From contig NZ_FOEO01000023.1 in the NCBI RefSeq assembly GCF_900110765.1, positions 1 through 64,000 of the forward strand: DNA of 64,000 bases. The letters run 5' to 3'. Made by a program: the position numbers and the translations under genes. How positions within the stretch are numbered: position 1 is the first letter of the stretch; each line of letters opens with the position of its first letter. This stretch comes from Pseudomonas sp. NFACC02 (GTDB taxonomy: Bacteria; Pseudomonadota; Gammaproteobacteria; Pseudomonadales; Pseudomonadaceae). Below, piece by piece: positions 44,475-52,545 of the stretch. Under the pieces are notes generated by a model. The model made no database searches. It was not told where the DNA came from and was given only the letters and a program-made list of their open reading frames with translations.

Positions 44475-47090
44475 TCAAATCGCAGAGGACGCGTGCTCAG
44501 GGAAAAACCTGTCGACCAGCGTCTTGCCAGGCGGACCCAGCAGCTCCGCATACCGGGTTCGACTGAAGGCCTCGCCAGTGCGCATGTCCAATAGCTTTCG
44601 TCCGGCAATCGGTGCCGGAACTTCCTTGATTCGAACCCTCATGAACCGGTAGAAAGCGCCTCGCACCTCATCAAGCTGCTCTATCTGAAAATAGCGGCCG
44701 GGAAGAAAGATGGATTCGGCCTCCCCCGGGTTCGAAGAAAACGGCGCGATAGGAATGGCGCCGAGGTATTGCCTGGCGGGCAGTTCGAAAACCACTGAGC
44801 TGTCGTCGAAGGTCACCGGCGCCGTGATCGAGACGGCGTTGCCGCCCGCCTGACTACTGGCAAAGGAGCGCGCCTGGTAAGGGTTTTCGCTGAATGAGGT
44901 GATGTCGGTGTTGGTGAGCACATCACCCACCTCAACACGGCCACTGCGAAAGAACTGGCCCGAGGTGCTTCGCTCACCACTGCCACCACGATAAAGCGTG
45001 ACGTCATTGTTAAAGCCCAACGTGCCGACATCATCGACAAATCGCTGGATGTCCTCGATTTGCTCCTCCATCGTCGCCAGGCCGGGGTGCTCCGCGTCTT
45101 CGTAGACCGTGCCGGTGCGCAAGTACTGGTTATAGACCCCGCCATCGACGGTGTAGCGACGAATATTTTCGACGTGGAAGGTTGCATCGTGGGTCTTGAA
45201 TACCCGGTGTTTGGCGCCCCACAGGTCAATGTGTACGTCCTCGCCCTCCGAGTCAGTGACCACTTCTTCGTCCGGATCCATCCGATAAATGTCCACGACC
45301 GCCTCTTGGCGGGCTATCGCCGCTTCGGCCAGACGCTTTTCCTCGTAGACGTTGATCAGCATGTAGTGATCCCAGAAGGTGGAACCGGTGACGCCGAAGG
45401 CCGTGGAGGTGGGCTGCACGGAGGAACTCAATGGAACGTCGAAGGGTGCGCCGCCCGCCAGGCCTGTCCTGGCGGCTTGCTCCCATTCACCCTGTGCATT
45501 CAGGAAAACGAGGGGCCCCGAGGAAAAAGCGAACGGGTTCTGCGGGTCCACCACCTTCCACCCCGAGAGTGATTCATCGAACGTCACCCGGTACGGCAAG
45601 CCGCGCAGCGTGATCCATGTTTCGCCATTTGCAAGCTGTTGAATGCCCCGCCATCTCCCTGGCGTCGTCTGAGGCGCAACCCCTTCGAGCGTGAGATGGT
45701 TACCGTTCAGGTTGGCCAGAGGGTCCACAATCGGTTCGTGGCTGACCGGCATGGATGCAGCCGATACTTCGTTCGCCAAGCGTCCACCCGCACGGGCGGT
45801 TCCGGCCAACAGCGGTAAGTTGAAGGCCAGATAAATGGCATTGGCGATCGCCCCCAACACCCCCGCCTTGCGCTGAGCGAGCGTCTTGCCCTTGAACGCC
45901 TGATCGATGTTCAGCCCGATATTGACGGCACTGGCGCCGATCACGGTCAACGCAACGGGCCACCCCAGCAGGGCAAGGTTGCCCGTGACCTGAACGAAGG
46001 CATCGAGGTAACCCATCCAGATTTTCTTGCGCAGTTCGGTGTTGCCGGTCAACAGCAAGCGGGCATCCTCCGCCATTTCCTCTTTGGCGATATCACGCCA
46101 ATACGCGAAGGGATCGCCGGGGATCGGGTCCTGGATCTGGTTGAGCAGTCCCTGCGCGTCTTTCCACTCATGGGTGAGCAACCGGTCGATGCATTGATCG
46201 AAAGCGGCGACCCGCGCCGGCTGATCCATGGATGAACGCAGAAAATGACCGCGTGCCGAGTCGCGGGTGGCCGTGGCTGCAAAGCACCCTTTGACCCAAT
46301 CGAACAACTCGCGCGCGCTGGCAAAACGATGAAACGACGCAGGTTTGCCAGGCATATAAAGCGTCTGGGCACCGTGCTCGTCCACCACCCGCAGGATATC
46401 GCGAGCCTTGAAGCCGCCGATATCCAGCCAGTGGAAGGAGCTTTTGGCCGTCGAGCGGACGTTTGCCTCCAGCAAGGCGCGGGTCGGACTGTCGACGCCC
46501 TGGCCCAAAACCCCTTCGATCAACCCCTCGAAATCCGCCCGGGATATCCGCTTGTCGCGCAATGACCGTCCCGCTGCGGCGAGGTATTCGGCTTTGGCAA
46601 GCACACAAAATGTCGAGTCATGGTCGCGCCAGAACCGTTCACGTTTGAGCTGATACCCGGCACTGAAGTCCAACGCCCAGAAATCGCTCAAAACATCTCG
46701 GGCGAGCATAGGCACTTCATTGGTTTCATTGAACACCCGGTGATCCGCGCGGGCCGTGTAGAAGCCTTCGTAAACCGAAAGCTCGTCAGTCGATACTTGA
46801 TCCTGTGGAATGAAGCGGCGCATGAGCAGCTCGAGCATGGTCATCGACTCGACCGGCTTGCCCACATGCTCCCACCCGCTGAAGGTGCGCGGACTGCTGG
46901 ACGCGCCGCTGAACCGGTGCCAGTAAACAGCTTCGGGGTCGAGGTGCTTGCCGGTGCGCTTGAAGAGGATGTGCTGCGCGGCACGACGCGCCATCTCATG
47001 CAGATCCGGGTAGTCGGCGACATAGCTGCGCGCCGTTTCCCGCAATACCTGTTGATCATTCCGGTGGAGCTGAAATGTTGCAGAAGTCAT
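44475..47090 (-). CDS. Large putative toxin with C-terminal ADP-ribosyltransferase domain (copy B)
   Basis: The 871-aa paralogue of copy A has the same architecture: N-terminal region with VYWHRFSG, FSGWEHVG and DELSVYEGFYTA; hydrophobic hairpin (LALLGWPVALTVIGASAV, GAIANAIYLAFNLPLL); acidic motif DEEVVTDSEGEDV; and ART domain with R701 (LYRGG), TSFS about 731-734 and E790-x-E792 (GEAESIFLPG). The last 170 residues align to copy A with almost no gaps. The start at 47090 (MTSATF) follows CAGGAAG; the longer frame to 47156 crosses the leader hairpin and is rejected. It precedes copy A by 95 bp, likely one operon. No immunity gene or secretion gene is adjacent. Confidence 0.75.
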   Translation of the reverse strand: MTSATFQLHRNDQQVLRETARSYVADYPDLHEMARRAAQHILFKRTGKHLDPEAVYWHRFSGASSSPRTFSGWEHVGKPVESMTMLELLMRRFIPQDQVSTDELSVYEGFYTARADHRVFNETNEVPMLARDVLSDFWALDFSAGYQLKRERFWRDHDSTFCVLAKAEYLAAAGRSLRDKRISRADFEGLIEGVLGQGVDSPTRALLEANVRSTAKSSFHWLDIGGFKARDILRVVDEHGAQTLYMPGKPASFHRFASARELFDWVKGCFAATATRDSARGHFLRSSMDQPARVAAFDQCIDRLLTHEWKDAQGLLNQIQDPIPGDPFAYWRDIAKEEMAEDARLLLTGNTELRKKIWMGYLDAFVQVTGNLALLGWPVALTVIGASAVNIGLNIDQAFKGKTLAQRKAGVLGAIANAIYLAFNLPLLAGTARAGGRLANEVSAASMPVSHEPIVDPLANLNGNHLTLEGVAPQTTPGRWRGIQQLANGETWITLRGLPYRVTFDESLSGWKVVDPQNPFAFSSGPLVFLNAQGEWEQAARTGLAGGAPFDVPLSSSVQPTSTAFGVTGSTFWDHYMLINVYEEKRLAEAAIARQEAVVDIYRMDPDEEVVTDSEGEDVHIDLWGAKHRVFKTHDATFHVENIRRYTVDGGVYNQYLRTGTVYEDAEHPGLATMEEQIEDIQRFVDDVGTLGFNNDVTLYRGGSGERSTSGQFFRSGRVEVGDVLTNTDITSFSENPYQARSFASSQAGGNAVSITAPVTFDDSSVVFELPARQYLGAIPIAPFSSNPGEAESIFLPGRYFQIEQLDEVRGAFYRFMRVRIKEVPAPIAGRKLLDMRTGEAFSRTRYAELLGPPGKTLVDRFFPEHASSAI

Positions 47091-47091
47091 T

Positions 47092-47121
47092 GGCTTCCTG
47101 AGTCCTTGAAAGAGGGAAGCC
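47092..47121 (-). promoter_or_regulatory. Leader hairpin before toxin copy B
   Basis: GGCTTCC (47115-47121) pairs with GGAAGCC (47092-47098) around a 16-nt loop (CTCTTTCAAGGACTCA). It is the counterpart of the hairpin at 44376-44412. The loop again holds CAAGGAC, and one base pair differs by compensatory change (A-T in copy A, G-C here). The ATG is two bases beyond the stem. Confidence 0.7.
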
Positions 47122-47194
47122 CTTACGTGAGCACAGGCGCTGCGGCCTGCGGCCATAGATAGTTATGCCAGGCGTAAACGGGCACAGACCGATT

Positions 47195-47253
47195 GAGGTT
47201 AACCTCCACACGCGCCATGTATTAATTGGCAAAGCTTTGACAGCCTGCCAATT
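47195..47253. promoter_or_regulatory. Palindromes in the toxin/nhaP2 divergent region
   Basis: GAGGTTAACCTC (47195-47206) is a perfect 12-bp palindrome. AATTGGCA (47224-47231) and TGCCAATT (47246-47253) form an 8-bp inverted repeat with a 14-bp spacer. Both lie where promoters for the toxin pair and nhaP2 should be. No known regulator site was matched. Confidence 0.45.
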
Positions 47254-47337
47254 CAACAGGTTAAATCCCTTGGCACGCCGACTGCATGGTCAGTCCGCCA
47301 GTGCTTTCAATTTCTGCTTTTGTCTGGAGTACCGCCC

Positions 47338-49080
47338 TTGGATGCCACGACCATCAACAGCCTGTTCCTGATCGGCGCGTTGCTGGTGGGTGCAAGTATT
47401 CTCGTCAGCTCGCTGTCCTCACGCCTTGGCATCCCGATTCTGGTGATCATCCTGGCGGTCGGCATGGTCGCGGGCGTCGACGGCGGCGGCATCATCTTCG
47501 ACAACTACCCCACGGCTTATCTGGTCGGCAACCTGGCGCTGGCCGTGATCCTGCTCGACGGCGGCCTGCGAACGCGGGTCGCGAGTTTCCGCGTGGCGCT
47601 CTGGCCTGCGCTGTCGCTGGCCACGGTCGGCGTGCTGATCACCACCGGGCTGACCGGCATGGTCGCGGCCTGGCTGTTCGACCTGAACATCATTCAGGGC
47701 TTGTTGATCGGCGCCATCGTGGGCTCCACGGACGCTGCAGCGGTTTTCTCGCTCCTCGGTGGCAAGGGCCTGAACGAACGGGTGACCGCCAGTCTTGAAA
47801 TTGAATCCGGCAGCAACGATCCGATGGCGGTGTTCCTCACCGTCACCCTGATCGACATGCTGTCCAGCGGTCAGACCGGTCTGCACTGGAGCCTGTTGGG
47901 GCATCTGATTCAGGAATTCGGCATTGGCGGCATCATCGGCCTGGGCGGCGGCTGGTTGATGCTGCAACTGGTCAACCGGATCAATCTGGCGAACGGTTTG
48001 TATCCGATCCTGGTGATCGCGGGTGGTCTGGCGGTGTTCGCCCTGACCAACGCGATCCACGGCAGCGGTTTCCTGGCGGTGTATCTGTGCGGCCTGGTGC
48101 TGGGTAACAAGCCGATCCGCAGCCGTCACGGCATCCTCCACATGCTCGATGGCATGGCATGGCTGGCGCAGATCGGCATGTTCCTGGTGCTGGGCCTGCT
48201 GGTCACGCCGCACGACCTGCTGCCCATTGCGCTGCCTGCTCTGGGTCTGGCGCTGTGGATGATTCTGGTGGCGCGCCCTCTGTCAGTGCTGGCAGGCCTG
48301 CTGCCGTTCCGGGTATTCCACGGCCGGGAAAAGGCGTTCATTGCCTGGGTCGGCCTGCGCGGCGCGGTCCCGATCATTCTGGCGGTGTTCCCATTGATGG
48401 CGGGCCTGCCGCACGCTCAGCTGTACTTCAACCTGGCATTCTTCATCGTGCTCGTCTCCCTGCTGGTTCAGGGCACAAGCCTGCCGTGGGTCGCCAAATG
48501 GCTGAAGGTCACCGTTCCGCCTGATCCCGCTCCGATCTCCCGGGCGGCGCTGGAGGTTCACGTGACCAGCGAGTGGGAGCTGTTCGTTTACCGACTCGGC
48601 GCGGAAAAATGGTGCATCGGTGCCGCGCTTCGCGAGCTGAAAATGCCGGAAGGCACGCGCATCGCTGCACTTTTTCGGGGTCAGCAACTGCTCCATCCGT
48701 CGGGTAGTACGGTTCTGGAGACGGGTGACCTGCTCTGCGTCATTGGTCATGAACATAACCTTCCGGCGCTCGGAAAGCTGTTCAGCCAAGCCCCACAACG
48801 GGGTCAGGATTTGCGCTTCTTCGGCGACTTCGTCCTCGAGGGAGACGCTCAGCTCGGGGCTGTCGCGGCGTTGTACGGTCTGAAACTCGACGGCCTGGAT
48901 CCGGACATGCCGCTCAGCCAGTTCATCATTCAGAAGAATCGCGGGGCGCCCATCGTCGGCGACCAGATCGAATGGAATGGAACTATTTGGACAGTTGCAG
49001 TGATGGACGGGAACAAGATCCTCAAAGTGGGCGTCAGATTCCCCGAAGGAAGCCGCCCGGGCCCCGGACTCTTCCTCTAA
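47338..49080 (+). CDS. nhaP2: K+/H+ antiporter NhaP2 (CvrA)
   Basis: The 580-aa CPA1-family antiporter has about 12 membrane segments in its first 390 residues (the SNDPMAVFLT and GLRGAVPIILA segments hold ion-coupling residues), followed by a cytosolic TrkA-C domain (about 395-480) and a CorC/HlyC-like tail. It ejects K+ for H+ and helps adapt to low osmolarity. The start is TTG 47338, 8 nt after CTGGAG, giving MDATTINSLFL, the known N-terminus of the family; the earlier TTG (47320) lies ahead of that site. Order nhaP2-mscK-selO is as in P. aeruginosa. Confidence 0.92.
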   Translation: MDATTINSLFLIGALLVGASILVSSLSSRLGIPILVIILAVGMVAGVDGGGIIFDNYPTAYLVGNLALAVILLDGGLRTRVASFRVALWPALSLATVGVLITTGLTGMVAAWLFDLNIIQGLLIGAIVGSTDAAAVFSLLGGKGLNERVTASLEIESGSNDPMAVFLTVTLIDMLSSGQTGLHWSLLGHLIQEFGIGGIIGLGGGWLMLQLVNRINLANGLYPILVIAGGLAVFALTNAIHGSGFLAVYLCGLVLGNKPIRSRHGILHMLDGMAWLAQIGMFLVLGLLVTPHDLLPIALPALGLALWMILVARPLSVLAGLLPFRVFHGREKAFIAWVGLRGAVPIILAVFPLMAGLPHAQLYFNLAFFIVLVSLLVQGTSLPWVAKWLKVTVPPDPAPISRAALEVHVTSEWELFVYRLGAEKWCIGAALRELKMPEGTRIAALFRGQQLLHPSGSTVLETGDLLCVIGHEHNLPALGKLFSQAPQRGQDLRFFGDFVLEGDAQLGAVAALYGLKLDGLDPDMPLSQFIIQKNRGAPIVGDQIEWNGTIWTVAVMDGNKILKVGVRFPEGSRPGPGLFL

Positions 49081-49116
49081 ACTGCTCTCCTTTCCCGATC
49101 GCTCGACCCGGTGTCT

Positions 49117-52100
49117 ATGTTCACGCTGCGTACTTTTTTTGCCTCGGCCCTGCTTGGGCTATGCCTGTCGTCAAACCCGGCGCTTGCCGCCGACACGCCG
49201 CCACCCTCCAGCGAAGCCGTTCAGCAGAGCCTGGACAAGATCGCCGACCGGAAACTGTCGCCTGACGATCAGAAGGCCATGCAACAGGTGCTGGAGCAGA
49301 CGCTCGCCTTCCTCGCCAGTCAGAAGGACAACCAGAAGAAGCTGGAAGACCTGAAGAAGCAACTGGCCGACGCGCCCCGGCAAACCACCGAAAATCAGAA
49401 AGAGCTCACGCGCCTCAAGGGCATTCGTCAGATACCTGTGGCCCAGCGCTACGCCAGCATGAGCGTTCCGCAGCTTGAACAGATGCTCAGCGACCGCAGC
49501 GCCCAACAGGCCGACCTGCAGAAAGCCTTGAACGATGCCAACAGCCTGACGATCACCGCTCAGACCCGCCCCGAGCGTGCCCAGGCGGAAATCAGCAGCA
49601 GCCAGACACGCATCCAGACCATCAACACCATCCTCAAGACGGGCAAGGAGGCAGGCAAGGCGATCAACGCCGACCAGCGCAATCAGCTGAACGCCGAACT
49701 GGCCTCGCTCAACGCGTTGATCGCGCTGCGTCGTCAGGAACTGGCAGGCAACAGCCAGTTGCAGGACCTGGGTGGCAGCCAGCGCGACTTGCTCACCGAA
49801 AAGGTCGCCCGTCAGGACCAGGAAATTCAGGATCTGCAGACCCTGATCAACGACAAACGCCGCGCGCAATCCCAGGAAACCGTGACGCAGCTGTCGCTCG
49901 AAGCGCAGAAAGCCGGCGGAAGCAGCCTGCTAGCGACGGAAAGCGCGGCGAACCTCAAGCTCTCCGATTACCTGCTGCGCGGCACCGACCGGCTCAACGA
50001 GCTGACGCAGCAGAACCTGAAGACCAAAACCCAGCTGGACGCCATTACCCAGACCGATCAGGCGCTGGACGAGCAGATCAACGTGTTGAGCGGCAGCCTG
50101 CTGCTCTCCAAGATTCTCTACAAACAGAAGCAGTCCTTGCCCAAGCTCAAACTGGACAGCGGCCTGGCTGACGAAATCGCCGACATTCGTCTCTATCAGT
50201 TCGAGGTCAATCAGCAACGCGAGCAGATGAGCAACCCGAGCGACTATGTCGACACGCTGCTCGCCACACAGAAGCCGGAAGACATCACCCCCGCGCTGCG
50301 CAAGGCCCTGCTGGATCTGGCCACCACCCGGACTGACCTGCTGGAACGCTTGAACCGCGAATTGAGCGCGCTCCTCAACGAATCCATCACCCTGCAGCTG
50401 AACCAGAAGCAACTGGTCAGCACTGCGCTCAGCCTGCGCCAGACACTCGACGAGCAGATGTTCTGGATTCCGAGCAACAAGCCTCTGGACCTGGAATGGT
50501 TCGAGCGCGTTCAGCCGCGGCTGATGAAACAGATCACGACTCTGCCCTGGACATCCAGCCTCAGCGAACTGGCTGACGGCCTGACCCAGCGCCCGCTGAT
50601 TTTCCTGCCGTTGTTGCTGGTGATCGGCGCCCTGATGTGGAAGCGCAAGGCGCTGTACGACAAGCTCAACCGTCTGCACGCCGACATTGGTCATTTCAAG
50701 CGTGACAGGCAGTGGCAGACGCCATTGGCGATCTTCATCAACATTCTGCTGGCGATGCCGCTGTCACTCGCACTGGCCTCGTGTGCACTGGCCTTGCAGA
50801 TCGATGCGCGCGAACAGAACGTCAACCTGGGCGCGGCCCTGTTGCAACTCTCGCTGGCCTGGCTGGTGTTCTACACCGCCTACCGGATTCTCGCGCCGGG
50901 CGGCGTGGCGCAACTGCACTTCCGCTGGGAAAAACCACAGGTGGAATTCCTGCGTGGCTGGATTCGCCGCCTGGGTCTGGTGGTGCTGGCGCTGGTGACC
51001 GTGGTGGCCGTTGCCGAGCACGAGCCTTCCGCGCTGGCGGACGACGTCATCGGCATCGCCGTGGTCCTGACCTGTTATGCGCTGATGACGTGGTTGCTTG
51101 CCCGATTGCTGCTGACCAGCCCCACCCACCAGAACGCCTCGCTGTTCAGACGCGCCGTGGGCCTTGCCTTCACCGCTCTGCCCGTCGCGCTGTTCATCGC
51201 AGTGTGCTTCGGCTACTACTACACCGCGCTGAAACTCAGCGACCGGCTGATCGACACCCTCTACCTGCTCATGCTGTGGCTGGTCATCGAAGCCGCCTTC
51301 GTTCGCGGCCTTGGCGTCGCGGCACGGCGGCTGGCCTACCAGCGGGCAATGGCCAAACGTCAGGCCGCCAAAGAGGCGGGCGACGGCGAAACACCGGTGG
51401 AAGAGCCGACACTGGACATCGAGCAGGTCAACCAGCAGTCGCTGCGACTGATTCGTCTGGCATTGCTGGCCGGGTTCGTCGGGGCACTCTACTTCGTCTG
51501 GGCCGACCTGATCACCGTCTTCTCTTACCTGGACAACATCACCCTCTATGAGTACACGAGTGGCACCGGCGCCAACATGAGCATGGTGCCGATCAGCCTC
51601 GGCGACCTCATCGGCGCGCTGGTGATCATCGGCATCACCTTCGTGCTGGCGGGTAACCTGCCCGGTCTGCTGGAAGTGCTGGTGCTGTCCAAGCTGAACC
51701 TCAAACAGGGCAGCTCTTACGCCACAACGACGTTGCTGTCCTACATCATTGCGGGCGTCGGCTTCGTTTCCACCCTCTCGGCGCTGGGCGTCAGTTGGGA
51801 CAAGCTGCAATGGCTGGTCGCCGCGCTGTCGGTCGGTCTGGGTTTCGGCATGCAGGAGATCTTCGCCAACTTCATCTCCGGCATCATGATCCTGTTCGAA
51901 CGCCCGGTGCGGATCGGCGACACCATCACCATTGGCAATCTGTCGGGGACGGTCAGCAAGATCCGCATTCGTGCGACCACCATCACCGACTTCGACCGCA
52001 AGGACATCATTGTCCCGAACAAGACCTTCATCACCGGGCAACTGATCAACTGGTCGCTGACCGACACCATCACCCGCGTCACGCTGAAACTGGGCGTGGA

Positions 52101-52497
52101 CTACGGCTCCGACCTGGACCTGGTGCGCGACCTGCTGCTCAAGGCCGCACACGAAAACCCGCGCGTGCTCAAGGAGCCTGCGCCGATCGTGTACTTTCTG
52201 AATTTTGGCGAAAGCACACTGGATCACGAACTGCGCATGCACGTGCGTGACCTCGGCGACCGCAACCCGGTGCTCGACGAGATAAACCGCTTCATCAACA
52301 AGGAATTCAAGAAGCAGCACATCAATATTTCATTCCGGCAGATGGAGGTCTACCTCAAGAACATGCAGGGACAGGAGTACAAGATGGTGCCGGTCGAGCC
52401 AGAGACGAAAACCATCCCCGCACCGGCGGCCGCGCCGACAGCCATGCCGTCCGCCCCCAAGGATGTGCCTGAACCGCCGGACGTGAAGCTCGACTGA
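49117..52497 (+). CDS. mscK: MscK/KefA-type large mechanosensitive channel
   Basis: The 1126-aa product has a signal peptide (MFTLRTFFASALLGLCLSSNPALA), a long periplasmic coiled-coil-rich domain (about 25-450), about ten membrane segments and a C-terminal MscS domain (about 840-1070). The pore/beta-domain boundary reads LSVGLGFGMQEIFANFISG followed by ERPVRIGDTITIGNLSG. The C-terminal about 50 residues are Pro/Ala-rich. It opens under hypo-osmotic shock. A GTG two codons earlier (49111) is an alternative start. It is 36 bp after nhaP2 and probably co-transcribed. Confidence 0.88.
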   Translation: MFTLRTFFASALLGLCLSSNPALAADTPPPSSEAVQQSLDKIADRKLSPDDQKAMQQVLEQTLAFLASQKDNQKKLEDLKKQLADAPRQTTENQKELTRLKGIRQIPVAQRYASMSVPQLEQMLSDRSAQQADLQKALNDANSLTITAQTRPERAQAEISSSQTRIQTINTILKTGKEAGKAINADQRNQLNAELASLNALIALRRQELAGNSQLQDLGGSQRDLLTEKVARQDQEIQDLQTLINDKRRAQSQETVTQLSLEAQKAGGSSLLATESAANLKLSDYLLRGTDRLNELTQQNLKTKTQLDAITQTDQALDEQINVLSGSLLLSKILYKQKQSLPKLKLDSGLADEIADIRLYQFEVNQQREQMSNPSDYVDTLLATQKPEDITPALRKALLDLATTRTDLLERLNRELSALLNESITLQLNQKQLVSTALSLRQTLDEQMFWIPSNKPLDLEWFERVQPRLMKQITTLPWTSSLSELADGLTQRPLIFLPLLLVIGALMWKRKALYDKLNRLHADIGHFKRDRQWQTPLAIFINILLAMPLSLALASCALALQIDAREQNVNLGAALLQLSLAWLVFYTAYRILAPGGVAQLHFRWEKPQVEFLRGWIRRLGLVVLALVTVVAVAEHEPSALADDVIGIAVVLTCYALMTWLLARLLLTSPTHQNASLFRRAVGLAFTALPVALFIAVCFGYYYTALKLSDRLIDTLYLLMLWLVIEAAFVRGLGVAARRLAYQRAMAKRQAAKEAGDGETPVEEPTLDIEQVNQQSLRLIRLALLAGFVGALYFVWADLITVFSYLDNITLYEYTSGTGANMSMVPISLGDLIGALVIIGITFVLAGNLPGLLEVLVLSKLNLKQGSSYATTTLLSYIIAGVGFVSTLSALGVSWDKLQWLVAALSVGLGFGMQEIFANFISGIMILFERPVRIGDTITIGNLSGTVSKIRIRATTITDFDRKDIIVPNKTFITGQLINWSLTDTITRVTLKLGVDYGSDLDLVRDLLLKAAHENPRVLKEPAPIVYFLNFGESTLDHELRMHVRDLGDRNPVLDEINRFINKEFKKQHINISFRQMEVYLKNMQGQEYKMVPVEPETKTIPAPAAAPTAMPSAPKDVPEPPDVKLD

Positions 52498-52508
52498 CCC
52501 GGAAAATC

Positions 52509-52536
52509 CCAGCAGAATGGTCGGACATTCTGCTGG
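52509..52536 (+). promoter_or_regulatory. SD-sequestering hairpin before selO
   Basis: CCAGCAGAATG (52509-52519) and CATTCTGCTGG (52526-52536) form a perfect 11-bp stem with loop GTCGGA. The 3' arm runs directly into the selO Shine-Dalgarno (TGGAGG), so the fold should restrict ribosome access. There is no U-tract, so it is not a standard terminator. Confidence 0.68.
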
Positions 52537-52545
52537 AGGCATCCC

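Noticed and set aside
45060..45572. 170-aa plus-strand frame within toxin copy B
   Set aside because: Antisense to the conserved toxin domain; no ribosome-binding site or family features.
50764..52320. 518-aa minus-strand frame
   Set aside because: Antisense to the mscK channel domain, His/Gln/Asp-rich shadow.
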